The notes under the pieces: generated by a model
Told to the model about the DNA's origin: nothing
What the model saw: the letters and a program-made list of their open reading frames with translations, nothing else
The model's database searches: none
Translations under genes and position numbers: made by a program
In this document: positions 28,241-37,091 of the stretch, one piece after another
How positions within the stretch are numbered: the first letter of the stretch is position 1
Layout of the letters: each line of letters begins with the position of its first letter
NCBI GenBank assembly: GCA_030950365.1
Contig: JAUZRQ010000026.1
Span: 21,699 to 85,698 of the forward strand
Direction of reading: 5' to 3'
DNA length: 64,000 nucleotides
Source: Candidatus Zhuqueibacterota bacterium
GTDB taxonomy: Bacteria; Zhuqueibacterota; Zhuqueibacteria; Zhuqueibacterales; Geothermadaptataceae

Positions 28241-28630
28241 AGGACTCCCTTTGCAAATATGATAAGATTTTTTACGTTTTCGTATTTCAATTGTGTCAAT
28301 CCTGCCAGTCTCTTCTGGCTAATGATTTTCTAAGTTGTTATTTTTTATACCCATACAGACAACGATGCCCTGTCCACGGAACGATTTCGCAAATGTTGAT
28401 TCTTAGTATTGCGAAATTCATACCAAATGGCAGGGCAGTCCAAAATTATTGCATTTGGAAATGCTCCCTTGTCTAAAGGGAGCCACGGCGACATGTCGAT
28501 TCTTTCAATTATATAAAAAGTACCGGCGATGGTGCATAACTGCGCATGTCGGAGCATTGCTTTTTGGGGAAAAGGTTGAAATGAGGTCGAATGTCAGGAA
28601 GGAACCGATGGGGCGGATGAAGCAAACCCA
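28241..28630. other. Structured intergenic region with three perfect stems
   Basis: No gene is supported. Nested stems: TGCCCTG (28366-28372) with CAGGGCA (28431-28437) enclosing TTTCGCAA (28385-28392) with TTGCGAAA (28409-28416), then GCTCCCTT (28463-28470) with AAGGGAGC (28476-28483). None has a clear T-run, so they are not plain terminators. Small RNA or repeat debris are both possible. Confidence 0.5.
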
Positions 28631-30904
28631 TCAGGGCAGGTCGGCCCGTTTCAAATAGATAGCCGCCAGCGGCGGAAGTACCAGGCTCAGCGAATGTTCG
28701 AAACCGTGCCAGGGGATGGATTCGGCGTACTTTCCGCCGTAATTGCCGAGATTGCTGCCGCCGTACAGGTTGGAATCGCTGTTGAGGATTTCTTTGTAAA
28801 AGCCGGGACGAGGAACGCCAATGCGGTAATCGTAGCGCGGAACCGGCGTGAAGTTGCACACCACCACGATTTCGTCGTCGGGATTCGCGCCGCGGCGGAT
28901 AAACGAGATAACGCTGTTTTCGCTGTCCAGAAAATCGATCCACTGGAAACCTTCGGGCACGAAATCTTTTCGCCACAGCGCCGGCGTCTGCTGATACAGG
29001 TGGTTCAAATCGCGCATGAACTGCTGCAACTGACGGTGGGAATCCCATTGCAGCAAGTGCCAGTCCAGACTTTTGCTGTGGTTCCACTCTTCCCACACGC
29101 CGATGTCGTTGCCCATGAACAGCAGCTTTTTGCCGGGATGCGCATACATGAACGCGTAGGCCAGCCGCAGGTTGGCGAATTTCTGCCAGAGATCGCCAGG
29201 CATTTTGTCCAGCATGGAGCGCTTGCCATGCACCACCTCGTCGTGCGACAGCACCAGAATGAAATTTTCGGTAAAAGCGTAAATCAGCCCGAAGGTCAGG
29301 TCGTTGTGGTGATATTTGCGGTGGATGGGGTCCTTTTCGATGTAACGCAGAAAGTCGTTCATCCAGCCCATGTTCCACTTGAAGCCGAAGCCGAGCCCAC
29401 CGAGATAGGTGGGACGCGATACTCCCGGCCAGGCAGTGGATTCCTCGGCGATCATCATCACATCCGGATGCTGGGCATACACGGTTTCGTTCAGACGCCG
29501 CAGAAAGTCGATGGCTTCCAGGTTTTCGCGGCCTCCAAACTCATTCGGTAACCATTCGCCTTCCTTGCGCGAGTAATCCAGATACAGCATCGAGGCCACG
29601 GCATCCACGCGCAGGCCATCGACATGGAATTCATCCAGCCAGTACAGGGCGTTCGAAATCAGGAAGTTGCGCACTTCATTGCGACCATAATTGAAAATCA
29701 GGGTGCCCCAGTCCGGATGCTCGCCCTTGCGCGGATCAGCGTGCTCATACAAGTGCGTGCCATCGAACCAGCGTAGGGCAAAATCGTCTTTGGGGAAGTG
29801 CGCCGGCACCCAGTCGAGGATCACGCCGATATCGTGCTGGTGCAGATAATCCACAAAATATTTGAAATCGTCCGGAGCGCCGTAGCGGCTGGTGGCGGCG
29901 TAATAACCGGTGGTTTGATAGCCCCAGGAGCCGTCAAACGGATGCTCGGTGATCGGCAGCAGCTCTACGTGGGTGTACCCCATATCCTTGACGTAATCCA
30001 CAAGCTGATGCGCCAGCTCACGGTAGGTCAGCGGCCGGTTATTTTCCTCGGGAACACGCTTCCACGAGCCCAGGTGCACTTCGTAAATAGCGATCGGGCT
30101 TTCGAGGCCGTTGTGGGCGTGCCGTTTTTGCATCCACTCATTGTCGTTCCAGGAAAAGCGCATTTCGTTGTACACGATGGACGCATTCGCCGGCCGGAGC
30201 TCGGTCTGAAAGCCCACCGGATCGGTTTTGATGCGCAGGTCGCCGCTGCGGGTTTTGATCTCGAATTTGTACAGTTCACCTTCGTCCAGCTCGGGGATGA
30301 ACATTTCCCACACGCCGGCGCCGGGATGCACCCGCATGCAGTGCCGCCGGCCGTCCCAGGCGTTGAAATTGCCCACCACGCTCACACGCACCGCATTCGG
30401 CGCCCATACGGCGAAATTGACGCCTTTGACGCCGTCCACCTCGCGCAGATGCGCGCCCAGTTTTTCGTACATTTTCAAATAATTGCCCTCGCCGAACAGG
30501 TGCAGATCGAATTCGGTGAGCAGCGGCGGAAAAATGTAAGGGTCGATGAATTCCCACGCGTTGCCGGCGTAATCCACCGCGCGGAGGCGGTAGCGGAAGG
30601 AGCGGCTCCGCGGCCGGACCAGCGTTTCAAAAAAGCCGTCGCCGTGGATGCGCTGCATCGGCACGGGTTTGCCAGGGCCCCGGCCGGTCATTGGCACGAC
30701 GAACATCTCTTTGGCCGTGGGCACGAAGGCGCGCACCGCCATGACCGGGCGCTCGCCGTCGGTCACGGGATGCAGCCCCAGAACGGTGTGGGGATCATAA
30801 TGAGCGGCATGAACGATTTTTAAGATGTCTTCCTGGGGAACCGTGGGGAAATCGGGTTTGAATTGGTCCTGTCTGGTTTTGCGTGCCCGCGATGGTCCTG
30901 CCAT
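28631..30904 (-). CDS. glgB: 1,4-alpha-glucan branching enzyme
   Basis: A 757-residue GH13 enzyme that makes alpha-1,6 branches in glycogen. An N-terminal CBM48-like pair of domains (about 25-240) precedes the TIM-barrel. The nucleophile Asp434 lies in [12 protein letters not shown], the acid/base Glu487 in Ile-Ala-Glu-Glu-Ser-Thr-Ala-Trp-Pro, and the third acidic residue in [10 protein letters not shown]. The C-terminal beta domain ends near Leu-Ala-Ala-Ile-Tyr. Length and motifs are normal for GlgB. It sits 10 bases downstream of clpS. No other glycogen gene is in the window. Confidence 0.96.
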   Translation of the reverse strand: MAGPSRARKTRQDQFKPDFPTVPQEDILKIVHAAHYDPHTVLGLHPVTDGERPVMAVRAFVPTAKEMFVVPMTGRGPGKPVPMQRIHGDGFFETLVRPRSRSFRYRLRAVDYAGNAWEFIDPYIFPPLLTEFDLHLFGEGNYLKMYEKLGAHLREVDGVKGVNFAVWAPNAVRVSVVGNFNAWDGRRHCMRVHPGAGVWEMFIPELDEGELYKFEIKTRSGDLRIKTDPVGFQTELRPANASIVYNEMRFSWNDNEWMQKRHAHNGLESPIAIYEVHLGSWKRVPEENNRPLTYRELAHQLVDYVKDMGYTHVELLPITEHPFDGSWGYQTTGYYAATSRYGAPDDFKYFVDYLHQHDIGVILDWVPAHFPKDDFALRWFDGTHLYEHADPRKGEHPDWGTLIFNYGRNEVRNFLISNALYWLDEFHVDGLRVDAVASMLYLDYSRKEGEWLPNEFGGRENLEAIDFLRRLNETVYAQHPDVMMIAEESTAWPGVSRPTYLGGLGFGFKWNMGWMNDFLRYIEKDPIHRKYHHNDLTFGLIYAFTENFILVLSHDEVVHGKRSMLDKMPGDLWQKFANLRLAYAFMYAHPGKKLLFMGNDIGVWEEWNHSKSLDWHLLQWDSHRQLQQFMRDLNHLYQQTPALWRKDFVPEGFQWIDFLDSENSVISFIRRGANPDDEIVVVCNFTPVPRYDYRIGVPRPGFYKEILNSDSNLYGGSNLGNYGGKYAESIPWHGFEHSLSLVLPPLAAIYLKRADLP

Positions 30905-30913
30905 GGAAATCGG

Positions 30914-31252
30914 TTACTCCTCTTCGTCTTCGGCCGGCTCGATGGTCGCGCTCATAGAGCCTTTGCAATGCGGAATGCGCCAGTCGGCGCCGTAGGCGTG
31001 GATTTGATCGCGCTTGAGTTCGGCCCGCTCTTTGGATGTGGTATCGACGATCACGCGGCCGTAAGTGTCCACTTCCACCGCCATGCGGTAGGCCGTTTCC
31101 TGACTGTGGCCGAACAGCTTCATGAGCATCTCAATCACATAATCATACGTATGGTCATTATCATCCCAGAGAATCACATGGTATCGGGGAATATGCACAA
31201 CGCGCGTTCGTTTGTCGGTATCCTGTCGAATGTCGGGTGTCGCATTAGCCAT
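30914..31252 (-). CDS. clpS: ATP-dependent Clp protease adaptor protein
   Basis: A 112-residue protein with the ClpS fold: Tyr-His-Val-Ile-Leu-Trp-Asp-Asp-Asn-Asp-His-Thr-Tyr-Asp-Tyr-Val near residue 30, the helix Met-Leu-Met-Lys-Leu-Phe-Gly-His, and Val-Asp-Thr-Tyr-Gly-Arg. ClpS delivers N-end-rule substrates to ClpA or ClpC. The N-terminal tail is longer and polar, and the C-terminus is acidic. I choose the ATG at 31252 (GGGAG 8 bases upstream) over 31279. Its usual partner clpA is not adjacent; glgB follows in the same direction. Confidence 0.9.
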   Translation of the reverse strand: MANATPDIRQDTDKRTRVVHIPRYHVILWDDNDHTYDYVIEMLMKLFGHSQETAYRMAVEVDTYGRVIVDTTSKERAELKRDQIHAYGADWRIPHCKGSMSATIEPAEDEEE

Positions 31253-31303
31253 CTGCGTCACTCCCCTGTGTTGCGTCAACCATACGTCATTTTTTTATCG
31301 CTA

Positions 31304-31333
31304 AATATACTGATAAAGGCTTCTGAAAATCAA
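31304..31333 (-). promoter_or_regulatory. Probable promoter for clpS-glgB
   Basis: On the minus strand TTGATT (31328-31333) and TATATT (31304-31309) are spaced by 18 bases, about 50 bases before the clpS start. Confidence 0.45.
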
Positions 31334-31383
31334 GCCTTCAAGCGGTTTTTGCGAAAAATTTTCAGCGCGAGCTTCGCATTTGT

Positions 31384-31641
31384 AACACAAGCATCCTTGT
31401 TTGTGCATGCTGGCATATGCGAATTGCCAGGCGGTCAAATTGGATCAGCACGGCGGGGATGACAAACTGGAAGCTTGTGCTCCAGCTTCTATTGATCGCG
31501 CGTATTTGGTTTACCTGCATGAATTAAGTTGGGCCTCCTGTAGCATGAGCATCCTTGCTTGTGAATTCTGGCAAATGTGCATTGCCAGGGAGCCAAATTA
31601 ATTCAGCAGACCGGGAATAACAAGCTGGAAGCTTATGTTGC
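31384..31641. repeat. Two diverged tandem copies of an intergenic repeat
   Basis: Unit 1 (about 31386-31482) and unit 2 (about 31546-31641) share the order GCATCCTTG-TTGTG, GGCA-ATG, ATTGCCAGG, CAAATT, CAGCA, CGGG, then CTGGAAGCTT. The same words recur at 37187-37240 and 38248-38272. No gene is supported here. Confidence 0.6.
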
Positions 31642-31644
31642 AGG

Positions 31645-31881
31645 CTACGACCTGTCCCCCCTGAACAGCCATTTCCGCGCGTCATTCACGATAAAAAACA
31701 ATAAAACCGCCCACGGCGCGCCGTGCTGTAAGGTATCCCACCAGTCGATGAGGCTCATGCCCTTTGCGCCGCCGGCAATCCAGCGCAGCTTGCCCACAAT
31801 GTGCGGCTCCGGAAAATAGGGCGCCAGTCCCAGCGTCAAACAGGCGAATAAAGTAAGCATGTATTTTTTTACAAGTTCCAT
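31645..31881 (-). CDS. Small membrane protein often annotated RND transporter (78 residues)
   Basis: A hydrophobic N-terminal helix, then Pro-Tyr-Phe-Pro-Glu-Pro-His-Ile-Val-Gly-Lys-Leu-Arg-Trp, and a second helix beginning His-Gly-Ala-Pro-Trp. This Pro-Glu-Pro-His plus His-Gly-Ala-Pro-Trp layout belongs to a widespread short family labelled RND transporter in databases, although it is far too short to be one. Its ATG lies inside the end of the TauE/SafE gene (13-base overlap), so translation is probably coupled. The function is unknown. Confidence 0.7.
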   Translation of the reverse strand: MELVKKYMLTLFACLTLGLAPYFPEPHIVGKLRWIAGGAKGMSLIDWWDTLQHGAPWAVLLFFIVNDARKWLFRGDRS

Positions 31882-32624
31882 GTGTCCCATACCAGTTTGA
31901 CTGCAAAAAGAATCACCATAGCAATGACGAATCCTTTTACCCATTCGTGTCCTTTTTTCACCGCCACCCGCGTGCCGATGAAACCGCCCAGCGCGCTACC
32001 CAGACCCAGGGCGAGGCCGTAGGCGAAGTTTACCTGCCCGTGCCAGATAAAAATCCCCAGCGCCAGGATCGTGAATACAAACACTACCAGGATTTTAATG
32101 GCATTCACCGTCACCATGTCGAAGCCGCTGATGAGCAGCACCGTGATCAGCAAAAAGCCAATGCCGGCCTGGATGAAGCCGCCGTAGAGTCCGATGAAAA
32201 AAAACGCCAGCAAAAACAGCCCGGTTTTCACCGCGCGCGGCAGCGGAAGCTGCAAATTCCAGCGGTGCGCCGGATCGAGCCATATCAGAAACGTGATGCC
32301 CACCATGATAGCGGCGAGCATTGGTTTGAACAGGTGATCCGGGATGTTGACGGCCAGGGTGGCGCCGATATAGGTACCGAGTAAAGCCGGAGGCACTGCA
32401 AGCAGGCTCGGGCGCCATGGAAATATATTGAGCTGACGGTAGCTCATAATCGCGGCGAGATTCTGAATAAGAATGGCGACGCGATTGGTGCCGTTGGCCA
32501 TCGAGCCCGGCAGGCCGAGAAAAATCAGCAGCGGCAGGGTGATGAGCGAGCCGCCGCCCGCGAGGATATTGATAAATCCCGTCAAAATACCTATGACAAA
32601 CAGCAACAATAACTTGAATTCCAT
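31869..32624 (-). CDS. TauE/SafE-family permease
   Basis: A 251-residue inner-membrane protein with about eight helices. The N-terminal Gly-Ile-Leu-Thr-Gly-Phe-Ile-Asn-Ile-Leu-Ala-Gly-Gly-Gly-Ser motif and the repeat-half motif Gly-Leu-Tyr-Gly-Gly-Phe-Ile-Gln-Ala-Gly-Ile-Gly are characteristic. Family members export or import sulfonates, sulfite, sulfoacetate or similar small anions; there is no sulfur gene nearby to narrow this. It is cotranscribed with the 78-residue protein whose start it overlaps. It faces no neighbour upstream other than the hairpin at 32784-32825. Confidence 0.88.
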   Translation of the reverse strand: MEFKLLLLFVIGILTGFINILAGGGSLITLPLLIFLGLPGSMANGTNRVAILIQNLAAIMSYRQLNIFPWRPSLLAVPPALLGTYIGATLAVNIPDHLFKPMLAAIMVGITFLIWLDPAHRWNLQLPLPRAVKTGLFLLAFFFIGLYGGFIQAGIGFLLITVLLISGFDMVTVNAIKILVVFVFTILALGIFIWHGQVNFAYGLALGLGSALGGFIGTRVAVKKGHEWVKGFVIAMVILFAVKLVWDTWNL

Positions 32625-32783
32625 GGTAATCTAAAAATCCCGTCTCCTTGTGGTTTGGATGCCAGGGCCACGCAAAATGGCCGGAATTTTTTGCTGGAAT
32701 GTAGGACGTGAAGCGGACGGTTTTGTTTAAATATGGAGAACGGTTCCTGATCAGCCGAAGTCATCAACTGCCGATGCAAAGAC

Positions 32784-32825
32784 GTACAGGACACCAGGCA
32801 CCGTCAAGGCGCCTGGTGTCTGTAC
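32784..32825. terminator. Long hairpin after hflC
   Basis: GTACA-G-GACACCAGGC (32784-32799) pairs with GCCTGGTGTC-TGTAC (32811-32825), 15 pairs with one bulge and an 11-base loop. It sits 23 bases past the hflC stop. There is no clear T-run, so it may stabilise the 3' end rather than terminate. Confidence 0.55.
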
Positions 32826-32847
32826 CGGGTACAATGCCCGACACCGC

Positions 32848-33792
32848 TCACTGCTGCCGCGTCTTGCGCAGATACTTCAGAAAATCCGAATCCGTCTTCA
32901 AAAAGATGACGCTGTTTTGCTTGAGCGTTTCTTTGTACGTCTTCAGCGTCTGCATGAAAGCATAAAATTCCGGATCGCGGTTGAAGGCATCCGCATAAAT
33001 CTTGGCGGCTCTGGCGTCGGCTGCACCCATAATTTCCTGCGCGCGGCGGTAGGCCTCGGACTGAATGCGTTGCAGGTCTTTGGACCGCATGCCTTCGATT
33101 TTGGCGCGCTCGCCCTGGCCTTCCGAGCGGTATTTCTCGGCGATCCGCTTGCGCTCAGAAATCATGCGCTCGTACACTTTCTTGCGCACGTCCTCGATGT
33201 AGTTGATGCGCTTGATCTGCACATCCACCAGCTCGATGCCGTATTGCGGCACGATCTCCCGCGCCTTTTCCAGGATTTGGCGAGTGATGATCATCCGTCC
33301 TTTTTCTACCGGTGCAACATCAGTGATCTCCACCAGATCTTCTTCGCCTTCGCCCATGGCGAACATCTTGCGGTTGGTGTTGCGCACCAGTTCAATCAGA
33401 TCATGCTGCGTGACCAGATCACGGGTCACGCCGTCGAGAATATCATCCAGGCGGGTCTGGGCGTTGAGCTCGTTGTTGACCGACTGGTAAAATTTTAACG
33501 GATCCGTGATGCGCCAGCGCGCAAAGGTGTTCACCCAGATGTATTTTTTGTCCGCGGTGGGAATCTGGTTGGGGTCGCCGTCCCATTCCAGCAATTGTTT
33601 CGGGAAGAAGGTGACTTTCTGAATGAACGGCAATTTGAAATGCAGTCCGGCATCTTGAATGGCGCCGCCCACTGGCTCGCCAAATTGCGTAATGATGCAT
33701 TGTTCGGTCTCATCTACGATGTAAATCGACGAGCTGAGCACAATGATCGCAAGAATGGCGATGACGAGTGTAATGATGGTTCCCGTTTTCAT
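32848..33792 (-). CDS. hflC: Membrane protease regulator HflC (SPFH/band 7)
   Basis: A 314-residue protein with one N-terminal membrane helix (about 5-25) and an SPFH domain (about 25-215) with Asp-Glu-Thr-Glu-Gln-Cys-Ile-Ile-Thr-Gln-Phe-Gly-Glu-Pro and Ala-Gly-Leu-His-Phe-Lys-Leu-Pro-Phe, then a coiled coil rich in Arg/Glu/Ala, and a Phe-Tyr-Ala-Phe-Met-Gln-Thr-Leu end segment typical of HflC. With HflK it forms a large periplasmic cage that regulates the FtsH protease. It overlaps hflK by four bases. ftsH is not in the window. Confidence 0.93.
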   Translation of the reverse strand: MKTGTIITLVIAILAIIVLSSSIYIVDETEQCIITQFGEPVGGAIQDAGLHFKLPFIQKVTFFPKQLLEWDGDPNQIPTADKKYIWVNTFARWRITDPLKFYQSVNNELNAQTRLDDILDGVTRDLVTQHDLIELVRNTNRKMFAMGEGEEDLVEITDVAPVEKGRMIITRQILEKAREIVPQYGIELVDVQIKRINYIEDVRKKVYERMISERKRIAEKYRSEGQGERAKIEGMRSKDLQRIQSEAYRRAQEIMGAADARAAKIYADAFNRDPEFYAFMQTLKTYKETLKQNSVIFLKTDSDFLKYLRKTRQQ

Positions 33793-34781
33793 TGTTTCAC
33801 CCCCTTTGCCTCGTTACCCAGTTGCAGCAACGGAACGAGTCCCTGCATATTTTGATCGATGACATAGATCTGCTTCACCGAGGGCAGCACGTCCATCAGA
33901 GTTTCGAGGTACATCCGCTCGCGCGTTACCTTCTTGGCTCGCGTGTATTCCTTCCACAGGGCAATGAACCGCTCGGCATCGCCCTGAGCGCGGTTGACGC
34001 GATCGATCGCATAACCTTCGGCCTCGCTGATGCGCTGCTGGGCGCGGCCTCGCGCCTGCGGAATCACCTTGTTGTAGGCCTCCCAGGCCTCGTTGATGAT
34101 GCGCTCCTTTTCCTGTTTGGCCTCGTTCACTTCGTTGAAGGCCGGTTGCACCGGCTCCGGCGGATTCACATCCTGCAGGTTCACAGTGATCACATGCACG
34201 CCCACCTGGTATTCATCCAGCTTTCGCTGAATGTAGTCGCGAGCCAGGATGGAAATATCCTGCCGGTTGGTGATGATTACCTCATCCACGCTATGATCGC
34301 CGACCACGGTTCGCATGGCCGCCTCGGATATGTCGCGCAGGGTTTTGCGGATGTTGCGCACTTTGAAAAGGTATTTTGCCGGATCCTTGATGCGGTACTG
34401 CACAACCCATTCGACCACCGCCGAGTTGAGGTCGCCGGTGAGCATGAGCGACTCGTCTTCAAACGATCGGTTGGCATACGTGGTGCGGATGCCGGGCCGC
34501 AGGGTGCGAAATCCAAACTCTTCCTTGAAAACGCGTTTGACTTTGACTTTTTTGACCGTCTCGATCCCGAACGGGATCTTGAAGTGCAATCCTGGCATGG
34601 TTGTGCCCACGTATTTCCCAAACCGTTGCACCACGCCGACTTCATCGGCGTCAACGGTATAAAAGGTGGAGAACACAAACCATAGGCCGATGATCACGAT
34701 GGCGCCAATGGTGGCCCAGCGAATGTACAGGGCTGGATCATCCAGTGGCCCCGGGCCGTGGCGCGTTGGCCGTTGTATCAT
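33789..34781 (-). CDS. hflK: Membrane protease regulator HflK (SPFH/band 7)
   Basis: A 330-residue protein. A proline-rich cytosolic N-terminus (Gly-Pro-Gly-Pro-Leu-Asp) precedes a membrane helix (about 25-45), the SPFH domain with Glu-Val-Gly-Val-Val-Gln-Arg-Phe-Gly-Lys-Tyr and Pro-Gly-Leu-His-Phe-Lys-Ile-Pro-Phe-Gly, the HflK-typical Val-Asn-Pro-Pro-Glu-Pro-Val-Gln-Pro-Ala-Phe-Asn-Glu-Val, and the Glu/Ala-rich coiled coil ending Ile-Tyr-Val-Ile-Asp. It partners HflC in controlling FtsH. Its N-terminal tail is short compared with proteobacterial HflK. The stop overlaps hflC's start. Confidence 0.93.
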   Translation of the reverse strand: MIQRPTRHGPGPLDDPALYIRWATIGAIVIIGLWFVFSTFYTVDADEVGVVQRFGKYVGTTMPGLHFKIPFGIETVKKVKVKRVFKEEFGFRTLRPGIRTTYANRSFEDESLMLTGDLNSAVVEWVVQYRIKDPAKYLFKVRNIRKTLRDISEAAMRTVVGDHSVDEVIITNRQDISILARDYIQRKLDEYQVGVHVITVNLQDVNPPEPVQPAFNEVNEAKQEKERIINEAWEAYNKVIPQARGRAQQRISEAEGYAIDRVNRAQGDAERFIALWKEYTRAKKVTRERMYLETLMDVLPSVKQIYVIDQNMQGLVPLLQLGNEAKGVKQ

Positions 34782-34979
34782 GTCCTACCTCCAGAATGAA
34801 ATGTTTATGAAGGATGATAATTGGTTTTGGTGTCAGGAGATGGCTCGACGTCTCAAGGTAACAAAATCTGCGGACTTTATAAAGAGAATTCGCGCTGAAA
34901 GCGCAATTAAGTGAGGGGCTTCAAGAACTGACGGGGCCGGCCGGGCATTTTATACCGGTACCGGCGCATTGATCCCCAT

Positions 34980-37091
34980 CTATTTGCCAATATTCACCAC
35001 CAGCCATAGAAGCATAATAATCAAGCCCACGAGGCCCCAGGTGCCGAAAAAGCCGATCCAGTCCGCCTTTTGTGGCTTATGGAGCTCCCATTGTGTCCCG
35101 GGGAAGAGCAGCCGTCGTTGAAATATCTGCATATTGGCGGCATGGCGTTTGACCAGCCGGGCATCTTCTTCGAGGGTGGCCTGCACGGGCGAATGGATTT
35201 TGGCGAAGAACCAGTCGAGGGTCTGTCGCGAGGGCGGGCGGGTAACGTAACTCACGAGGATCAGTACCACGAACGGGAACAGGGCATCGAAGGCAAACCG
35301 TGCGGCTACGAGTTGTGCTTTGCGCCAGTGCGTGAAATCGAGGCCCAGCAAGCTGAGAAGCCACAGCTCCGCATTAAACCGGCCAAAACCTATGAGGCGG
35401 GAGTTCGGATCGTCCGGCCGCTCGCGCGCAATGCGGTCGAAGAAGATCGGATAGGAGGGGATGCGCCGGACGCGGGTGATGCGCTGGCCGACGAATTCCG
35501 CCCTTCCGGCATCAACATCGGTCTGTAGGGCGCGGTTCCCTACCTCGACCTGGCGCTCCTGCGTCTGCGCCAGAAAGCGCGGATGCGTGCGCGCCCATTC
35601 CCACGATTGAAACACATTCGGGATGACCACCATGATCACAAACGAGGCGATGATTTGCACGATGACCGCCGTGCGGGTGAGGCGGCGCCACATGAAGGCC
35701 AGCCAGATCGGCGCGCCGAAGATGGCGGGAATGGAAATGAAATACTTGAACAGCTCCAGCAGGTTGCTGACGTACAGCGCCATGCCGATGCCGCCGAATA
35801 TCATCACCGCCACCATGATACGGCTGACGAAAATGTAATGCCGTTCCGATCGCGCCGGCCGCAACGGCCGGTACACCTGGTTCACGAACAGCGCCGAGGC
35901 GGCCACGGTCTGCGCATCCAGGGTGGACATGTTGGCGGCGAGCACGCCGATCATCATGATGCCGATGAAACCGGTTCCGAGGAGCTGCCGGGTCATGTAG
36001 CCCCAAATCAAATCGGGATCGCTAACCTGGCCAGCGAACAGCCCGACGGCGATCAGCCCGGCCAGCGCCCAGAAGATCATCATCACGCGCTTGAACATCA
36101 GCCCGCCGATCATGCCGAACCGCGCAGTGTTCTCGTCGATGGCCGAGCCACTGACATGGATGTTTTGCGCCAGCGCCACGATGGACACGAGGTTGGCCAG
36201 CGCCATGGCCGCGATGGTGTACCAGGCATACTCGCTCAGGATTTCGGTGCCGAACAACCAGAACATGTGCTCCGGTACGGCGGCATGCAGGCCTTTGAAG
36301 CCGCCGATGGCGGCCAGCCCAAAGGGAATGAGCAGGGCAGAAAACAGAATCATGAGCACGCCCTGGAGGGCGTCGGTAATGGCGGCCGCGGCGAAGCCAC
36401 CGAGCACCACGTAAATGCACACCAGGCCGCCGTAAATTAAATAAAAGTAAATCGGCTCGACGTAAGAGACAAACGAGCGCAGCTTGCCCTGGTTGTGCAG
36501 ACTTTGCAGCACGGCCAGCCGCTCGCGTTCGCCCGGCTGCAACTGGCCGGCCTCGAAGCGCTGGCGCAGTTCGCGGTATTCATGGTATTGCTCGACACTG
36601 AGGCGTTCTTCGATTGTGTATTCGTGCGGGGGTTTGGGGGTGAGCGCCTGGAAGGTTTTGGCGGCCACCATGTAGCCCACCGCGCTGCCGATGAGCGCCA
36701 GAAACAGCGTGAACACGGCAAAGGCGCCGCCGAGAAATTTGCTTTCGAATCGCTCGGTGAACAGATCGCCCAGGGTCATGAGCCGGACGCGCCGGAACAG
36801 CATGGCGGTGAACCAGTAGAACGGCGTCAAAAACAGCACGATGTATTGAATCCACATGCCGGCGATGCCCTGACGGTAGATTTCGCGCGTCACGGCGGCG
36901 GCCTGGCTGGCGTCGGTGGATGAGCCAAAGTTGAGGAAGAATTGGTACAGTTTGCCCATACGGCGGCCGGCGAGGTAGTACTCCTCGCGGTCGGTGGCGC
37001 GGCTTTGCAACCGCTTGCCGATCCAGATCAGCGCGGCGAAATAGGCCACAATGATCGTTGCGTCGATGACATGCAAACCCCAGATATGCAC
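34980..37091 (-). CDS. Sodium/solute symporter (SSS family)
   Basis: A 703-residue inner-membrane transporter with about 13-14 helices. The early motif Ala-Gly-Arg-Arg-Met-Gly, the sodium-site-like Gly-Ser-Ser-Thr-Asp-Ala-Ser-Gln, and Ala-Asn-Met-Ser-Thr-Leu-Asp-Ala-Gln in the middle fit the family. It is longer than the usual 500-550 because of charged insertions around 160-215 (Gln/Glu/Arg-rich) and 490-600. The family couples sodium entry to uptake of sugars, amino acids or other solutes; substrate unknown. It stands alone, with the repeat-filled gap on its upstream side. Confidence 0.9.
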   Translation of the reverse strand: MHIWGLHVIDATIIVAYFAALIWIGKRLQSRATDREEYYLAGRRMGKLYQFFLNFGSSTDASQAAAVTREIYRQGIAGMWIQYIVLFLTPFYWFTAMLFRRVRLMTLGDLFTERFESKFLGGAFAVFTLFLALIGSAVGYMVAAKTFQALTPKPPHEYTIEERLSVEQYHEYRELRQRFEAGQLQPGERERLAVLQSLHNQGKLRSFVSYVEPIYFYLIYGGLVCIYVVLGGFAAAAITDALQGVLMILFSALLIPFGLAAIGGFKGLHAAVPEHMFWLFGTEILSEYAWYTIAAMALANLVSIVALAQNIHVSGSAIDENTARFGMIGGLMFKRVMMIFWALAGLIAVGLFAGQVSDPDLIWGYMTRQLLGTGFIGIMMIGVLAANMSTLDAQTVAASALFVNQVYRPLRPARSERHYIFVSRIMVAVMIFGGIGMALYVSNLLELFKYFISIPAIFGAPIWLAFMWRRLTRTAVIVQIIASFVIMVVIPNVFQSWEWARTHPRFLAQTQERQVEVGNRALQTDVDAGRAEFVGQRITRVRRIPSYPIFFDRIARERPDDPNSRLIGFGRFNAELWLLSLLGLDFTHWRKAQLVAARFAFDALFPFVVLILVSYVTRPPSRQTLDWFFAKIHSPVQATLEEDARLVKRHAANMQIFQRRLLFPGTQWELHKPQKADWIGFFGTWGLVGLIIMLLWLVVNIGK

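Noticed and set aside
34801..34914. 37-codon plus-strand frame after hflK
   Set aside because: It starts ATG and ends TGA but has no binding site or known family; it could be a fragment, and I cannot support it.
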